Assembly: GCF_026230195.1 (NCBI RefSeq)
Contig: NZ_CP036501.1
Coordinates: 744,001-808,000 of the forward strand
Direction: 5' to 3'
Source of the DNA: Candidatus Paraluminiphilus aquimaris
GTDB taxonomy: Bacteria > Pseudomonadota > Gammaproteobacteria > Pseudomonadales > Halieaceae
Length of the DNA: 64,000 nt
A model generated the notes under the pieces. That model was not told where the DNA came from. It worked only from the letters and a program-made list of their open reading frames with translations, and searched no databases. The position numbers and the translations under genes were made by a program. Below are positions 36,387-46,669 of this stretch, piece after piece (the stretch's first letter is position 1; each line of letters opens with the position of its first letter).

Positions 36387-37151
36387 TTAGCCCTTGATAC
36401 CTCTATGCACTGCGACGATGCCGCCAGTCATGTTGTGATAACGGCAGTCAACAAAGCCCGCATCCTCCACCATCTCCAGCAACGTTTGTTGATCAGGGTG
36501 CTTTCTGATCGATTCAGCGAGGTATCGGTAACTGTCGGAGTCGTTGGTAATGATCTTGCCCATCGCGGGCAATGCAGAAAATGAATAGGTATCGTAGATT
36601 TTAGACAAAAGGGGTGAGACCGGCTTAGAGAACTCTAAAACGAGCAGGCGACCTCCGGGTTTGAGTACGCGATTCATCGACGCGAGCGCTTTGGCTTTGT
36701 CAGTCACATTCCTCAAGCCAAAAGCAATCGTGATGCAGTCGATGCTGTTGTCTTCAAAGGGGAGATACTGTGCATCCGCCTGAACGACGCTGATGTTGTT
36801 GAGTGCGCCTTTATCGATAAGACGATCCCGTCCAACCGAGAGCATGGCGGAGTTGATATCCGCAAGGATGACACTTCCGTCCTTGCCAACAAGCTTTGAA
36901 AATTTTGCCGCTAGGTCGCCTGTACCACCGGCAATATCGAGAACGGTCTGCCCTGGTCGGACCGCACTCAGTTCGATGGTGAATCGCTTCCAAAGACGGT
37001 GCAGACCACCCGACATCAAATCATTCATGAGGTCGTAGCGAGAGGCGACAGAGTCAAAAACCTCTCTAACACGTCCCGCCTTTTCCTCTGTTCTCACACG
37101 CTCGAATCCGAAGTCAGTCGTGTCGTCCGTCGCGTTTTCGTGTGTACTCAT
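36387..37151 (-). CDS. ubiE: Demethylmenaquinone/ubiquinone C-methyltransferase UbiE
   Basis: 254-residue SAM-dependent C-methyltransferase of quinone synthesis. Diagnostic segments: [42 protein letters not shown] (SAM loop), [35 protein letters not shown] and [13 protein letters not shown]. Four-base gap to ubiJ. Confidence 0.97.
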   Translation of the reverse strand: MSTHENATDDTTDFGFERVRTEEKAGRVREVFDSVASRYDLMNDLMSGGLHRLWKRFTIELSAVRPGQTVLDIAGGTGDLAAKFSKLVGKDGSVILADINSAMLSVGRDRLIDKGALNNISVVQADAQYLPFEDNSIDCITIAFGLRNVTDKAKALASMNRVLKPGGRLLVLEFSKPVSPLLSKIYDTYSFSALPAMGKIITNDSDSYRYLAESIRKHPDQQTLLEMVEDAGFVDCRYHNMTGGIVAVHRGIKG

Positions 37152-37177
37152 GACAGTTCCTATTGCCCGCGTGCTCG

Positions 37178-37564
37178 CTAACCAATGACTCTGACAATGT
37201 CAGTTGAGGGGTCGCGAGACGCTCCGGCATCGTCTAGTTTTTCTAAATAGCGTTGCCAGAGTATCTGCCTCTCGCTCGCTAGTTGGGCTAAATACGTCCA
37301 AGTGTACAGGCCGGAGCTATGCCCGTCGTCAAAACTTATTTGCACGGCGTAATGCCCGACAGGCTCGATTGCCGTAATACCCACTTCCGCCTTCCCTGTT
37401 TGCAGCACTTCTTGACCGGGCCCATGACCTTGCACTTCCGCAGAAGGCGAGAGCACTCGCAAAAGCTCAGCCGATAGACTGACTGACGCTTCACCGGGAA
37501 ACGTTATCTCAAGCGTACGATCTGAACGGTGGTACTTAATCGATTCTGGTGCGTCTTGAGTCAT
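37178..37564 (-). CDS. DUF971 family protein
   Basis: 128 residues of the DUF971 (GBBH-like N-terminal) family: [40 protein letters not shown], and [24 protein letters not shown]. Function unknown; in plant and fungal FeS biology a related domain occurs in NFU/HCF101-type and gamma-butyrobetaine hydroxylase proteins. In many gammaproteobacteria it follows hslU; here it follows the SPOR gene directly and hslVU is missing. 26 bases before ubiE. Confidence 0.9.
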   Translation of the reverse strand: MTQDAPESIKYHRSDRTLEITFPGEASVSLSAELLRVLSPSAEVQGHGPGQEVLQTGKAEVGITAIEPVGHYAVQISFDDGHSSGLYTWTYLAQLASERQILWQRYLEKLDDAGASRDPSTDIVRVIG

Positions 37565-37584
37565 CTCTGAAATGCCGTTGCCAA

Positions 37585-38157
37585 TTATTGCGAGCGTTTC
37601 AAGAGCAAGGTGTCAACATCGCTTTGCGCGGTTAGGCTTCGCGCCTTGGCCATCGCCGATCGACTCTCAAACGGTCCAATGTAAACGCGGTGCCACGTGC
37701 CTGTATCGGTGGTTATCTCTTCAACGGCAGCTTCTAGGCCTAATAGAGCGAGCTCCCCACGACGACGGTCGGCATCGGCCGATGCTCTAAAAGAGCCTGC
37801 TTGCAAAACGTACTGAGTGTACTTGGATTCGATAGGTGTTGAACTCGGTGCTGGGCTCACCGAAAAGGATTCGTCTTCTAGTGTGGTGAAGAAGGTGAAG
37901 CTGGGTTGCCGGTTAGCTTCCTCATCGACGGATGGTGCCGCTGTTATTGACTGAGGTAAGGCCGATGGGTTGATCCCGCCGATGACGCCAAGGCTGGCAA
38001 TAACGCCCACGATCAAACCGACAGTGAAGCCACTGACGTGCGAGCCGTTAAACAGCGGGCCAACCGGTGTGCTCTGCTTTTTTGTTGGGCTTGAGCGTCT
38101 GGTTGCACTCGTCGAAGTTGACCGCTTACGGTTACTTTTTTTGGGCGTTGTGGGCAC
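37585..38157 (-). CDS. SPOR-domain cell division protein (FtsN-like)
   Basis: 190 residues, GTG start: a basic, Ser/Thr-rich cytoplasmic N-terminus, one membrane helix (VSGFTVGLIVGVIASLGVIGG, about 41-61), a linker and a C-terminal SPOR domain (about 112-188: YVLQAGSFRASADADRRRGEL, WHRVYIGPFESRSAM) that binds denuded septal glycan. Its place after argS matches the FtsN-like gene of Pseudomonas and the ftsN-hslVU order of enterics. Whether it performs FtsN function is inferred. Confidence 0.88.
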   Translation of the reverse strand: MPTTPKKSNRKRSTSTSATRRSSPTKKQSTPVGPLFNGSHVSGFTVGLIVGVIASLGVIGGINPSALPQSITAAPSVDEEANRQPSFTFFTTLEDESFSVSPAPSSTPIESKYTQYVLQAGSFRASADADRRRGELALLGLEAAVEEITTDTGTWHRVYIGPFESRSAMAKARSLTAQSDVDTLLLKRSQ

Positions 38158-38172
38158 GATTTACACTCCCTC

Positions 38173-39858
38173 TCACATTGCCTCGGGCGCCGACACACCA
38201 AGAATGTGTAAGCCCCGTGCGATCACCTGTTGTGTCGCTGCAGCAAGTGCCAAACGAGCAAGACTTAGTGACACATCATCATCAATGATCTTGTGTGCGT
38301 TGTAAAAAGAATGGAAGGCGGCCGCGACATCGCGGAGATAGTTTGCGACGGCATGCGGCTCGAGGCGCTTGGTTGCCCCAGCTACCACCTCGGGATATTT
38401 GCTCAGCACAAGCGCTAACGCCTGCTCTTCGTCCTGATTGAGCTTATCCAAGTGCGCAAGTCCGCTCTTTGGTGTCCAGCTGTCGAATTGTTCTGCCGCT
38501 TTGCGTTGAACACTACAGATCCGAGCGTGCGCGTATTGAATGTAATAGACCGGATTCTCATTGCTTTTAGAGAGGGCAAGGTCAATATCGAAGGTCAGTT
38601 GGGATGTTGCTGCCCTCGCTGTTAAGAAGAAGCGGGTGGCGTCGCGCCCTACTTCGTCAATGAGATCTCGCAAGGTGACATAACTTCCTGCGCGCTTTGA
38701 CAGTTTTACTTCCTCACCATCGCGCATGACTGTCACCATTTGGTGCAATACGTAGTCTGGCCATCCATCGGGAATATTTTTGTCGAGACCCTGCAAGCCC
38801 GCTCGCACCCGGGTGATCGTGCTGTGGTGATCCGCCCCTTGCTCGTTGATGACGCGCTCAAAGCCGCGTTCCCATTTGTTGAGGTGGTAGGCAACATCAG
38901 GGACAAAGTAGGTGTAGCCTCCCTCGCGCTTTCTCATAACCCGATCTTTGTCATCGCCAAAATCGGTCGTGCGCAGCCAGAGTGCGTCATCCAACTCATA
39001 GGTGTGACCGTTGGCTATGAGTGTATTAACGGTATGTTCGACGGCATCAGAGGTGTAAAGCGATGACTCTAAAAAGTAGCAGTCAAAATTGACATCGAAT
39101 GCCTTGAGGTCGTGGTCTTGCTCACGCCGCAGCCATGCGACCGAAAACGCTTGAATATCCGCTAGATCCTCGGCATTTCCCGAGGCGGCAATCGTTCTAT
39201 CTGCAGCGGCGACCGTTTCACAGTTTGCGTAGGCTCTGGCGACTTCTTTGATGTAGTCGCCCTGATAACCGTCCTTTGGCCAGCGCTCATCCGTTGGCTC
39301 GATCTCGTCTAGTCGCGCCTTGACCGACAAAGCAAGATTGCTGATCTGCTGACCCGCGTCGTTGTAATAGAACTCGCTGTGAACGGACCAGCCCGCGTTA
39401 TCTAGCAGTCGACATAGAGCATCACCAATGGCTGCGCCCCGTCCATGTCCGACGTGCAATGGCCCGGTGGGGTTGGCTGACACGAACTCAACTTGGACTC
39501 GTTTCCCCGCTCCGTCATCGGTTCTACCAAAATGTGCGCCTGACTCCAGAATTTTCTCAACGATTTGTATATTGCTTGCCTGCGAGATATGAAAGTTGAT
39601 GAATCCGGGACCGGCAATATCGCAGCGTGAAATAACCGTATTTGTGGGTATACGTTCAACAATAGCCGCCGCTAAGTCGCGAGGTGCCATGCCCGCACGC
39701 TTGGCGAGCACCATGGCAATATTGGTCGCTAAATCTCCGTGACTGGGATCGCGGGTGTGATCGACCTGAGGTGTGGGTATGTCACCTTCGGTTAACACGC
39801 CATCGGTCAGGAGCTGTGAAACTGCTCCACCAATTAATTCGACTACTTGGTCCTTCAT
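38173..39858 (-). CDS. argS: Arginyl-tRNA synthetase
   Basis: Class I synthetase of 561 residues. Signature PLHVGHGRGAAIGDAL (HIGH-type) and EVKLSKRAG (KMSKS-type), an N-terminal Add1 domain (about 1-85) and an alpha-helical anticodon-binding C-terminus with YLRDVAAAFHSFYNAH. 15 bases before the SPOR gene. Normal length. Confidence 0.97.
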   Translation of the reverse strand: MKDQVVELIGGAVSQLLTDGVLTEGDIPTPQVDHTRDPSHGDLATNIAMVLAKRAGMAPRDLAAAIVERIPTNTVISRCDIAGPGFINFHISQASNIQIVEKILESGAHFGRTDDGAGKRVQVEFVSANPTGPLHVGHGRGAAIGDALCRLLDNAGWSVHSEFYYNDAGQQISNLALSVKARLDEIEPTDERWPKDGYQGDYIKEVARAYANCETVAAADRTIAASGNAEDLADIQAFSVAWLRREQDHDLKAFDVNFDCYFLESSLYTSDAVEHTVNTLIANGHTYELDDALWLRTTDFGDDKDRVMRKREGGYTYFVPDVAYHLNKWERGFERVINEQGADHHSTITRVRAGLQGLDKNIPDGWPDYVLHQMVTVMRDGEEVKLSKRAGSYVTLRDLIDEVGRDATRFFLTARAATSQLTFDIDLALSKSNENPVYYIQYAHARICSVQRKAAEQFDSWTPKSGLAHLDKLNQDEEQALALVLSKYPEVVAGATKRLEPHAVANYLRDVAAAFHSFYNAHKIIDDDVSLSLARLALAAATQQVIARGLHILGVSAPEAM

Positions 39859-39930
39859 GTGCTGGGTTTTCTCTCTGCGGGGGCTCTGTTCGCTAACGGT
39901 CTCGAACGTTAAGGCGCCTAGTGTATCTCG

Positions 39931-42129
39931 TTACACGATTTCAGTCGGGTCGATTTCGACAAACCAACTTATTTTTCGACCTATTTTAAGGTTTGAGCCC
40001 ACATTAATGGCCTTCTTTAAGGTTTGGTGAACCCTCTTGCGCGATTGGCTGTGCACAACAATGTGGTAGCGAAACAAACCCGCGCGTCGAGTCATAAGTG
40101 CAGGCATCGGTCCAAGGAGGCGGCAAATGGCATCGTCCGCGAGCACCTCTCGTGTTTGATTGAGGAACTCGATGGCATCGCGTTCCTGTTTGGCGTCGGC
40201 ACGAATAACACCTAGCGCGCCGTGCGGTGGGAGTCCCAGTGCGCGCCTCTGATCTAGCAATGTGCGGGCAAGCTCTAAGTAAGGGGTGGTTGCGGCATGC
40301 TTGATCAGCGGATGATTAGGGCTTCGAGTCTGAATCAAGACCTGTCCTGGGAGTTCTGCACGTCCCGACCGCCCTGAAACTTGTGTAAGTAATTGTAAGA
40401 GTCTCTCCTCTGCACGGAAGTCAGCGCTGAATAGCAGCCCATCAGAATCGACAATCACAACACAGGTGACCCGCGGGAAATGATGACCTTTGGAGAGCAT
40501 CTGTGTCCCAAGGAGAATTGCGGACGGCGTTTGCCGAATATTATCCAGCAGTGCATTGAGCGCGGTTAGGTTCGGGACACTGTCGCTGTCGACGCGAAAT
40601 AGCGGTGTTTGACGCATTTTGCGGCTTAAAAAGGTCTCAAGCTGCTCGGTACCCACACCTCGACTGGTGAGGCGAACGCTGTTGCAACTGCCGCAGGATC
40701 GGGGCGTTGGGCGATGAGCTAGGCAGTGATGACACCGAAGCTGCGGCGGCGATTTGTGTACAGCCATTATGCTGTCGCAGTTATGACACTCCGCTATCCA
40801 TCCGCAGTCCTCACACTGAATAGAGCGCGCAAATCCGCGTTTATTGAGGAATAAAAGTGCCTGCTCCCCCCGCGCGATGGTTGTTTCGATTGCGCTTATG
40901 GCTTCGTCGCTAAGGCCCGCTGTTAGGGCCAGACCACGGGTATCAACAAGTTTAATGTCGGGTAGTTTTGCTGCGGCGGCTCTCTCAGTTAGCCGGTGGT
41001 GGTGGTAGCGATGATTTAGGGCGTTGGCGAGTGTTTCTAAACTGGGGGTCGCGCTACCTAAAACGACTGGACAGTTACAAACCTGCCCCCGCTTGACCGC
41101 AACGTCGCGGGCTGAATAGCGAGGGTGATCTTGTTGCTTTAGCGAGCTGTCGTGCTCTTCGTCGACAATAATCAGACCGAGTGATTTAAAGCTACAAAAC
41201 ACGCTTGAGCGTGTGCCCAAGATAACGGGTGCAGCCCCTGAACGCGCCATTGCCCAGGCCCGACTGCGCTCTGTATCGGAGACGCCGGAGTGAATAACGG
41301 GCACCTGCAACCCCAATGCCGATTCAAAGCGCGATCGTGTTTGAGGCGTTAGGCCAATTTCGGGCACCAAGACCAGTACTTGTTGACCGGTGTCGATAAC
41401 GCGCTTGATGCACTCGATGTAGATGGCTGTCTTTCCGCTGCCTGTAACACCATCGATGAGGTGCGTCGTGAACGACGACAATGAGTCAGCGACGCTGTTA
41501 GTAATGTCGGCTTGGTCGGGGGTAAGGGGGGGTGTGTAACCCTTTTCCGTATGGTGAGTCGTGTCGTTAACCACTTTCTCGACGAAGGAGGTTTGGGTTA
41601 ATGCTCTAAGGGTCGCCTTTGATATGCCCTGTGACTCGATGTCTTTCAAGGTGCGGATTTTGTTCCCGATAAGTTCAAGTGCCCGTAATTGCTGGGGTGC
41701 ACGCGAGAGAGCGATACGCGCATCCTCCAAGCTGGCAACCGCTTTTAATGCGTTAAGCGGTGCGGTCCACGAAGGTTTACCCTTTCGTTCGTTTCGGGCC
41801 AGACCCATCATCAGCGCATCACCGGTAGGTATCAGGTAGTAGTCCGCCACCCATCTTAAAAGTGTGAGTAGTGCAGGTTCGATCAAACTTTGATGGTCAA
41901 GGACGTCAATCACCCGCTTTAACTTTTGCGGATCAGCAAGCGTTGCCTCTCGTGACTGAATAAAAAACCCCACGGACTCTCGGCCTGAAAAGGGTACAAG
42001 CACGCGAGCCCCGACCTCTGGTGGCGCGATATTGTCATGAGGTAGATACTCAAAGGTCGTGTGAAGGGGCGCTGGAACAGCAATCTCCCACACGATAAGA
42101 CTTGAATTGGCATTAGGCTCTGGTATCAT
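39931..42129 (-). CDS. priA: Primosomal replication protein N' (PriA helicase)
   Basis: 732-residue 3'-5' helicase that restarts stalled forks. N-terminal 3'BD ([14 protein letters not shown]) and winged helix, Walker [14 protein letters not shown] box in [33 protein letters not shown], a zinc domain with four CxxC pairs ([24 protein letters not shown]) and motif [12 protein letters not shown]. First gene of the run to argS. Its start codon lies inside the likely rpmE promoter on the other strand. Confidence 0.97.
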   Translation of the reverse strand: MIPEPNANSSLIVWEIAVPAPLHTTFEYLPHDNIAPPEVGARVLVPFSGRESVGFFIQSREATLADPQKLKRVIDVLDHQSLIEPALLTLLRWVADYYLIPTGDALMMGLARNERKGKPSWTAPLNALKAVASLEDARIALSRAPQQLRALELIGNKIRTLKDIESQGISKATLRALTQTSFVEKVVNDTTHHTEKGYTPPLTPDQADITNSVADSLSSFTTHLIDGVTGSGKTAIYIECIKRVIDTGQQVLVLVPEIGLTPQTRSRFESALGLQVPVIHSGVSDTERSRAWAMARSGAAPVILGTRSSVFCSFKSLGLIIVDEEHDSSLKQQDHPRYSARDVAVKRGQVCNCPVVLGSATPSLETLANALNHRYHHHRLTERAAAAKLPDIKLVDTRGLALTAGLSDEAISAIETTIARGEQALLFLNKRGFARSIQCEDCGWIAECHNCDSIMAVHKSPPQLRCHHCLAHRPTPRSCGSCNSVRLTSRGVGTEQLETFLSRKMRQTPLFRVDSDSVPNLTALNALLDNIRQTPSAILLGTQMLSKGHHFPRVTCVVIVDSDGLLFSADFRAEERLLQLLTQVSGRSGRAELPGQVLIQTRSPNHPLIKHAATTPYLELARTLLDQRRALGLPPHGALGVIRADAKQERDAIEFLNQTREVLADDAICRLLGPMPALMTRRAGLFRYHIVVHSQSRKRVHQTLKKAINVGSNLKIGRKISWFVEIDPTEIV
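42102..42129 (+). promoter_or_regulatory. Promoter of rpmE, overlapping the priA start
   Basis: TTGAAT (42102-42107), 16-base spacer, TATCAT (42124-42129). The CAT of the -10 is the complement of the priA ATG. A start near 42136 gives a short leader to the rpmE ATG at 42170. Confidence 0.55.
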
Positions 42130-42169
42130 CCGCGCTCTTTTTCACTGGACCCGCAAGGTTGAGGGCAAC

Positions 42170-42385
42170 ATGAAAGCAGATATTCATCCGCGTTACGAAG
42201 AAATTACGGCTCGATGCAGCTGTGGCAACGAGATTAAAACGCGCTCTACGCTTGCTCAGGATATCACCGTTGATGTGTGTAGCCGGTGTCATCCATTCTT
42301 TACGGGTAAGCAAAAGATTGTCGACTCAGGTGGCCGCGTTGATCGCTTCAACAAGCGCTTCGCTGGCAGAAGCTTGCGCAAGTAA
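42170..42385 (+). CDS. rpmE: 50S ribosomal protein bL31
   Basis: 71 residues from [12 protein letters not shown]; 21 upstream in-frame codons overlap the promoter and are not part of it. Zinc-binding C+ form: ARCSCGNE and VCSRCHPFF hold four Cys, so this is the primary, not the zinc-free YkgM-type, paralogue. Ends [11 protein letters not shown] bidirectional terminator follows. Confidence 0.97.
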   Translation: MKADIHPRYEEITARCSCGNEIKTRSTLAQDITVDVCSRCHPFFTGKQKIVDSGGRVDRFNKRFAGRSLRK

Positions 42386-42402
42386 AGCGCAGCATAAAAA
42401 AG

Positions 42403-42427
42403 AACCGGCAAATTTGCCGGTTTTTTT
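42403..42427. terminator. Bidirectional intrinsic terminator between rpmE and mrcA
   Basis: Perfect palindrome AACCGGCAAATTTGCCGGTT (42403-42422) followed by seven T on plus (42421-42427) and, on minus, a run of T from the A-rich 42395-42400. It can stop both rpmE and the convergent mrcA transcript. Confidence 0.9.
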
Positions 42428-42452
42428 ATGCCCGTTATTTTTGCAGCGCCGA

Positions 42453-44864
42453 TTAGAACAGGCCATCTAAATCGTCGCTATCGCCGTCCTGTCCTCGCTT
42501 ATTCTTACCTGAAGGGGTGAACTCCTCGAGAAATACCTCCCAAATTGAAGAAGATTGCGTATTAGTTCGCTCTCCTGACTCCTTATCAATTCGAAGACGC
42601 ACGACACCTGGGGGCATTTCAGATGCCGCTTCTTCAGGAGGCAGTGCAACACGCATGTAGTCTATCCAAATGGGCAGCGCAGCGGTTCCACCAAACTCCC
42701 GACGGCCCATCAGGCTGTAATCGTCAAACCCTACCCAAGTCGTGGTAACAAGATCTCTGTTGTAGCCAGAGAACCAAGCATCCCGTGGTCCATTGGTCGT
42801 GCCTGTTTTGCCCGCAAGATCATCACGCTCGAGAACTCGCGCGCGGCGTCCCGTTCCCCGCTTTATGACATCTTCTAGCATCGAGGTGAGCACATAGGTA
42901 ACGCGCTCATCGATGATTCGTGGTGCCTCTCTAAATTTAGGCTCTTTTTCTTCGAACAAGTCTTCAATTCGAGAAATCTCGTCGATGTCTTCATCCGCCT
43001 TGGGGCTTTCGCACTCGCTGCACGCAATCAACGGATCCGCTTGGAAGATGACATTGCCGTCTAAATCCTCAATGCGATCAATGAGCCAAGGTTCGACACG
43101 AAATCCGCCATTTGCAATCGCCGTATACCCTCGCGCGATATCCAGTGGTGTGAAGGCATGGGTCCCGAGGGCCAGTGTCAGATTTGGCTGCATTTCTTCT
43201 ACGTCGAAACCCGTTCTGTCGGCCATTTCGATCAGTTTTCGAACGCCCAGTTGCTGTAGGACACGAATAGACACTAAATTGCGCGAAAACGTCAGTGCCT
43301 CTCTTACGCGTGTTGGTCCATAAAACCGGCCACTGTCGTTCTCAGGTCGCCACAAGTCTTCATCCGTCAGATTTCCCACTACGACGGGTGCATCGTTTAT
43401 AAGCGTCGCCGGGTGGATCCCGTTCTCAAGCGCTGCTGCGTAGAGAAACGCTTTGAAATTGGATCCTGGTTGCCGCCTCGCCTGTGTTGCTCGGTTAAAT
43501 TTGGATAGGACGAAACCCATACCGCCCACCAGCGCTTTGATCGACCCATCAATTGGGTCGAGCGACACGAGTGCACCCTGAACTCGCGGGACCTGAGCCA
43601 ATTTAAAGGATTCATTCACTCGGCTGACGCGAATAAGGTCCCCCACAGAAAAAAGGTCGGCGGCCTCGTTGGCGCGAGCGCTTCGGCTGTCTTCTGTGAT
43701 GTAACGTCGTGTTCTTCGGAGATCATCCTGCCATGATAGGCGGCTCCGCTCGCCGCCTCTGACGAGAAGATCAATACCGTCGGGGTCAACAGACGTCACA
43801 ATGGCCGGCAGCAAATCTGCCACGACGGGCATGGCGCGAAGCGCAGCCTGCCACCGCGCGGTTAGGGGCTCTTCGGACTCGCCCTCAAGAGGGGGATGGC
43901 GTTGTTCGGGCCCTCGCCAGCCGTGTCGGTTATCGTAGGTAATAAGGCCATCGATAACTGCGTCGCGCGCCGCTTGCTGTAAATCACCATTAACGGTGGT
44001 GTGGACCACAAATCCGTCGTTGTAGGCGGCATTACCCAGTTTTTCAACTGCAAATTGGCGCGCCATTTCTGCAACATAGTCAGCGTCTACTTCTACTTTT
44101 AACCCATAGAAAGAGGCGACATCCGTACTTGCAACCGCTTTATCGTACGCGCCTTGGTCGATCATGCCGAGTGTCAGCATGCGGCCCAAAATCCAATTGC
44201 GCCTGACTTCACTGCGTGACGGGTTGCTCAGCGGATTGTTACGAGAGGGTGCCTGGGGTACGCCGGCCAACATGGCGTGCTCGGCGAGGGTCAACTCTGA
44301 GAGCGATCGACCGTAGTAGGTTTGTGCGGCAGTCTCAAAGCCATAACTTCGATGACCAAGGAAGACTCTATTTACGTAGAGCTCAAGGATTTGCTCTTTA
44401 CTGAGACGCTGCTCAATTTCAAGTGCCAGCAAAATCTCCGTAAATTTTCTAATAAAGGTTTGATCGAGTGTCAGGAAGAAATTGCGCGCAACCTGCATGG
44501 TGATGGTAGAGCCACCGCTCTGCTTGCTGCCCGTAGTAACGAGCTCTGACACGGCGCGCGCGAGGCCTAAGAAATCGATGCCGGAATGTTCGAAGAAGCC
44601 ATCGTCTTCGGCTGCGAGTAGGGCACTGACGAAGGTCTCAGGCAACTCTTCGTAGCGCGCTGGGATGCGTTTTTGTTCTCCAAACTGACCGATGAGTTGC
44701 CCATCAGCGCTGACAATTCTGAGCGGTGTCTGCAGCTTAATGTCCTGAAGCGCCTCCGCTTCGGGCAGCTTGGGGCTGAGATACAGATACAGCCCCGCGA
44801 GCCACCAAAAGGCGGCGGCGGTCATCAATGCGACTAAGCGCAAACTCTTTTTTACAACGGCCAA
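42453..44864 (-). CDS. mrcA: Penicillin-binding protein 1A (bifunctional)
   Basis: 803-residue class A PBP: N-terminal membrane helix (about 9-30), glycosyltransferase GT51 with catalytic Glu86 (AAEDDGFFEHSG) and GGSTITMQVARNFFL, then OB-like region, then transpeptidase with Ser468-x-x-Lys471 (QPGSNFK), SRN near 524 and KTGTT near 690. The TTG start has GGAGA eight bases upstream; no ATG lies nearby in frame. Acidic tail. Divergent from pilM, the usual ponA-pilMNOPQ arrangement. Confidence 0.95.
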   Translation of the reverse strand: MAVVKKSLRLVALMTAAAFWWLAGLYLYLSPKLPEAEALQDIKLQTPLRIVSADGQLIGQFGEQKRIPARYEELPETFVSALLAAEDDGFFEHSGIDFLGLARAVSELVTTGSKQSGGSTITMQVARNFFLTLDQTFIRKFTEILLALEIEQRLSKEQILELYVNRVFLGHRSYGFETAAQTYYGRSLSELTLAEHAMLAGVPQAPSRNNPLSNPSRSEVRRNWILGRMLTLGMIDQGAYDKAVASTDVASFYGLKVEVDADYVAEMARQFAVEKLGNAAYNDGFVVHTTVNGDLQQAARDAVIDGLITYDNRHGWRGPEQRHPPLEGESEEPLTARWQAALRAMPVVADLLPAIVTSVDPDGIDLLVRGGERSRLSWQDDLRRTRRYITEDSRSARANEAADLFSVGDLIRVSRVNESFKLAQVPRVQGALVSLDPIDGSIKALVGGMGFVLSKFNRATQARRQPGSNFKAFLYAAALENGIHPATLINDAPVVVGNLTDEDLWRPENDSGRFYGPTRVREALTFSRNLVSIRVLQQLGVRKLIEMADRTGFDVEEMQPNLTLALGTHAFTPLDIARGYTAIANGGFRVEPWLIDRIEDLDGNVIFQADPLIACSECESPKADEDIDEISRIEDLFEEKEPKFREAPRIIDERVTYVLTSMLEDVIKRGTGRRARVLERDDLAGKTGTTNGPRDAWFSGYNRDLVTTTWVGFDDYSLMGRREFGGTAALPIWIDYMRVALPPEEAASEMPPGVVRLRIDKESGERTNTQSSSIWEVFLEEFTPSGKNKRGQDGDSDDLDGLF

Positions 44865-45033
44865 GCGAATGTCTCCGGCTCATTAGCCCCACATTGTGAG
44901 TTGAAATTCGCGTACTTCGTCACATTCTACCCTTCTATTCCTACTTTAATTCAACCTATGGTGTATCTGGTAGTTGCTGTCAGTTTATTGACGTCGCATG
45001 ATGACATGTAAAAGGGGGCGCTAGGGCTAGTCC

Positions 45034-46110
45034 ATGTCGGTTTTAGATAGGATTATCAAAGGCAAGAAGGCGACGCGCGTTGGGATTGATATCAGCTCAA
45101 CGACGGTCAAGCTTTTGGAGCTATCGGAGTCCAACGAAGGGTTCCGTGTAGAGGCGTATTCTGTCTCTTCACTGCCGCACGGCGCTGTCTACGAAAAAAA
45201 TATCAACAACGTAGGTGAAGTTGCTACGGCCATTCAAAGCGTTTTGCATCAAAGCCGGACGCGAGCGACCGAGGTAGTGACCGCTGTTTCCGGATCGTCG
45301 GTCATCAACAAAGTAATTGCCATGCCGGCAGGTCTCACGGATGACGAGATGGAGACCCAACTCGCGCTGGAGGCAGACCAATATATCCCCTACCCGCTTG
45401 AAGAAGTGGCCTTGGACTTTGAGGTGCAGGGGCCGACGCCGGGTCGGGAAGACCAGGTTGATGTGTTGCTCGCCGCCTGTCGCCGCGAAACCATCGATTC
45501 GCGGGTTGAAGCGCTCGAGATAGCCGGACTGATACCCAAGGTGGTTGATGTTGAGGCCTATGCCATGGAGCGCGCTTACGAGTTAATTCGTCCACTCGCC
45601 GGTGTGGATCCAGCTGCTACGGTCGCCGTTGTCGATGTAGGGGCAACCATGACGACACTATCGGTCCTCAATCAAGGCGCCAATGTCTACACGCGTGAAC
45701 AGGCGTTTGGAGGCAAGCAGCTTACCGACGAGATCATGCGACGCTACAATCTCCCTCTGCGGGAGGCGGGCTTGGCGAAGAAACAGGGTGGGTTGCCCGA
45801 TGGTTATGAGGAAGATGTGCTAACGCCGTTTAAAGAAGCTGTGGTGCAGCAGGTCGGAAGGTCGCTTCAATTTTTCTATTCATCGAGTAGTTTTAACGCG
45901 GTGGATCATATTTTCTTGGCAGGTGGCGTGGCAGTCACCGATGGTTTGGTTGCCTTGGTTGAAAATCGACTTGCGACGCCGACAACCATAGCTAACCCTT
46001 TTACTAATATGTCGATTTCCCCGCGTGTAAACGCCGTTGCCTTGAGCGGCGATGCGCCCGCCATGATGGTGGCAGCGGGCCTAGCCTTGCGAGGATTAAC
46101 GCATGGCTAA
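45034..46110 (+). CDS. pilM: Type IV pilus assembly protein PilM
   Basis: 358-residue actin-like cytoplasmic ATPase fold that binds the N-terminus of PilN. VGIDISSTTVKLLEL (phosphate 1), VVDVGATMTTLSVL (phosphate 2) and IFLAGGVAVTDGL (adenosine) are visible, with LALEADQYIPYPLEEVALDF. Its stop overlaps the pilN start by eight bases. First gene of pilMNOPQ. Confidence 0.96.
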   Translation: MSVLDRIIKGKKATRVGIDISSTTVKLLELSESNEGFRVEAYSVSSLPHGAVYEKNINNVGEVATAIQSVLHQSRTRATEVVTAVSGSSVINKVIAMPAGLTDDEMETQLALEADQYIPYPLEEVALDFEVQGPTPGREDQVDVLLAACRRETIDSRVEALEIAGLIPKVVDVEAYAMERAYELIRPLAGVDPAATVAVVDVGATMTTLSVLNQGANVYTREQAFGGKQLTDEIMRRYNLPLREAGLAKKQGGLPDGYEEDVLTPFKEAVVQQVGRSLQFFYSSSSFNAVDHIFLAGGVAVTDGLVALVENRLATPTTIANPFTNMSISPRVNAVALSGDAPAMMVAAGLALRGLTHG

Positions 46111-46669
46111 CATCAACCTACTCCCTTGGCGGGAGGAACTGCGGGCCGAGAGGCAACGGAATTTTGTCTCTTCTCTTGGTTTATCTGTGGCCTTGGCTGT
46201 TTTGGTCTTGGTTTTGGCGGATCGGATTATCGATATCAATCTCGACGCCCAAAATGCACGGAACCGATTTCTCACCGAAAATATTGCGCTGGTTGATGGC
46301 AAAGTGGCGGAGATCCGGGACCTTCGCTCACAACGCACGTTGTTGCTTGAGCGAATGCGGGTAATCCAAGAATTGCAGGGTAATCGACCCATTATTGTGA
46401 GGGTTCTTGATGAGCTGGTGCGCACCGTACCTGACGGCGTGTATTACCAAAATCTCAGCGCATCCGATGACACGCTCTACATCGAGGGTATCGCCGAGTC
46501 AAATAATCGAGTTTCGAGCTTGATGCGTCGCCTTGATGCCTCTGATTGGCTGAAGGCTCCCTCGCTCGATGGCGTGAGTGCCGCTGAAGACCTCGGTCAA
46601 TCAGCGATGAATTTTAGTTTATCAGTCGAGATTGAAGCGCCTACTGTGCGCAGTGCAGGTGATTTGTGA
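46103..46669 (+). CDS. pilN: Type IV pilus inner-membrane protein PilN
   Basis: 188 residues starting MANINLLPWREELR, the conserved cytoplasmic NLLPWR motif docking on PilM. One membrane helix (about 24-42), coiled coil and a periplasmic ferredoxin-like domain that pairs with PilO. Overlaps pilM and pilO at both ends. Confidence 0.96.
   Translation: MANINLLPWREELRAERQRNFVSSLGLSVALAVLVLVLADRIIDINLDAQNARNRFLTENIALVDGKVAEIRDLRSQRTLLLERMRVIQELQGNRPIIVRVLDELVRTVPDGVYYQNLSASDDTLYIEGIAESNNRVSSLMRRLDASDWLKAPSLDGVSAAEDLGQSAMNFSLSVEIEAPTVRSAGDL

Noticed and set aside
44865-45033. Possible pilM promoter TTGACG with TAAAAG
   Set aside because: Spacer of 15 and poor -10; too weak to list as a feature.
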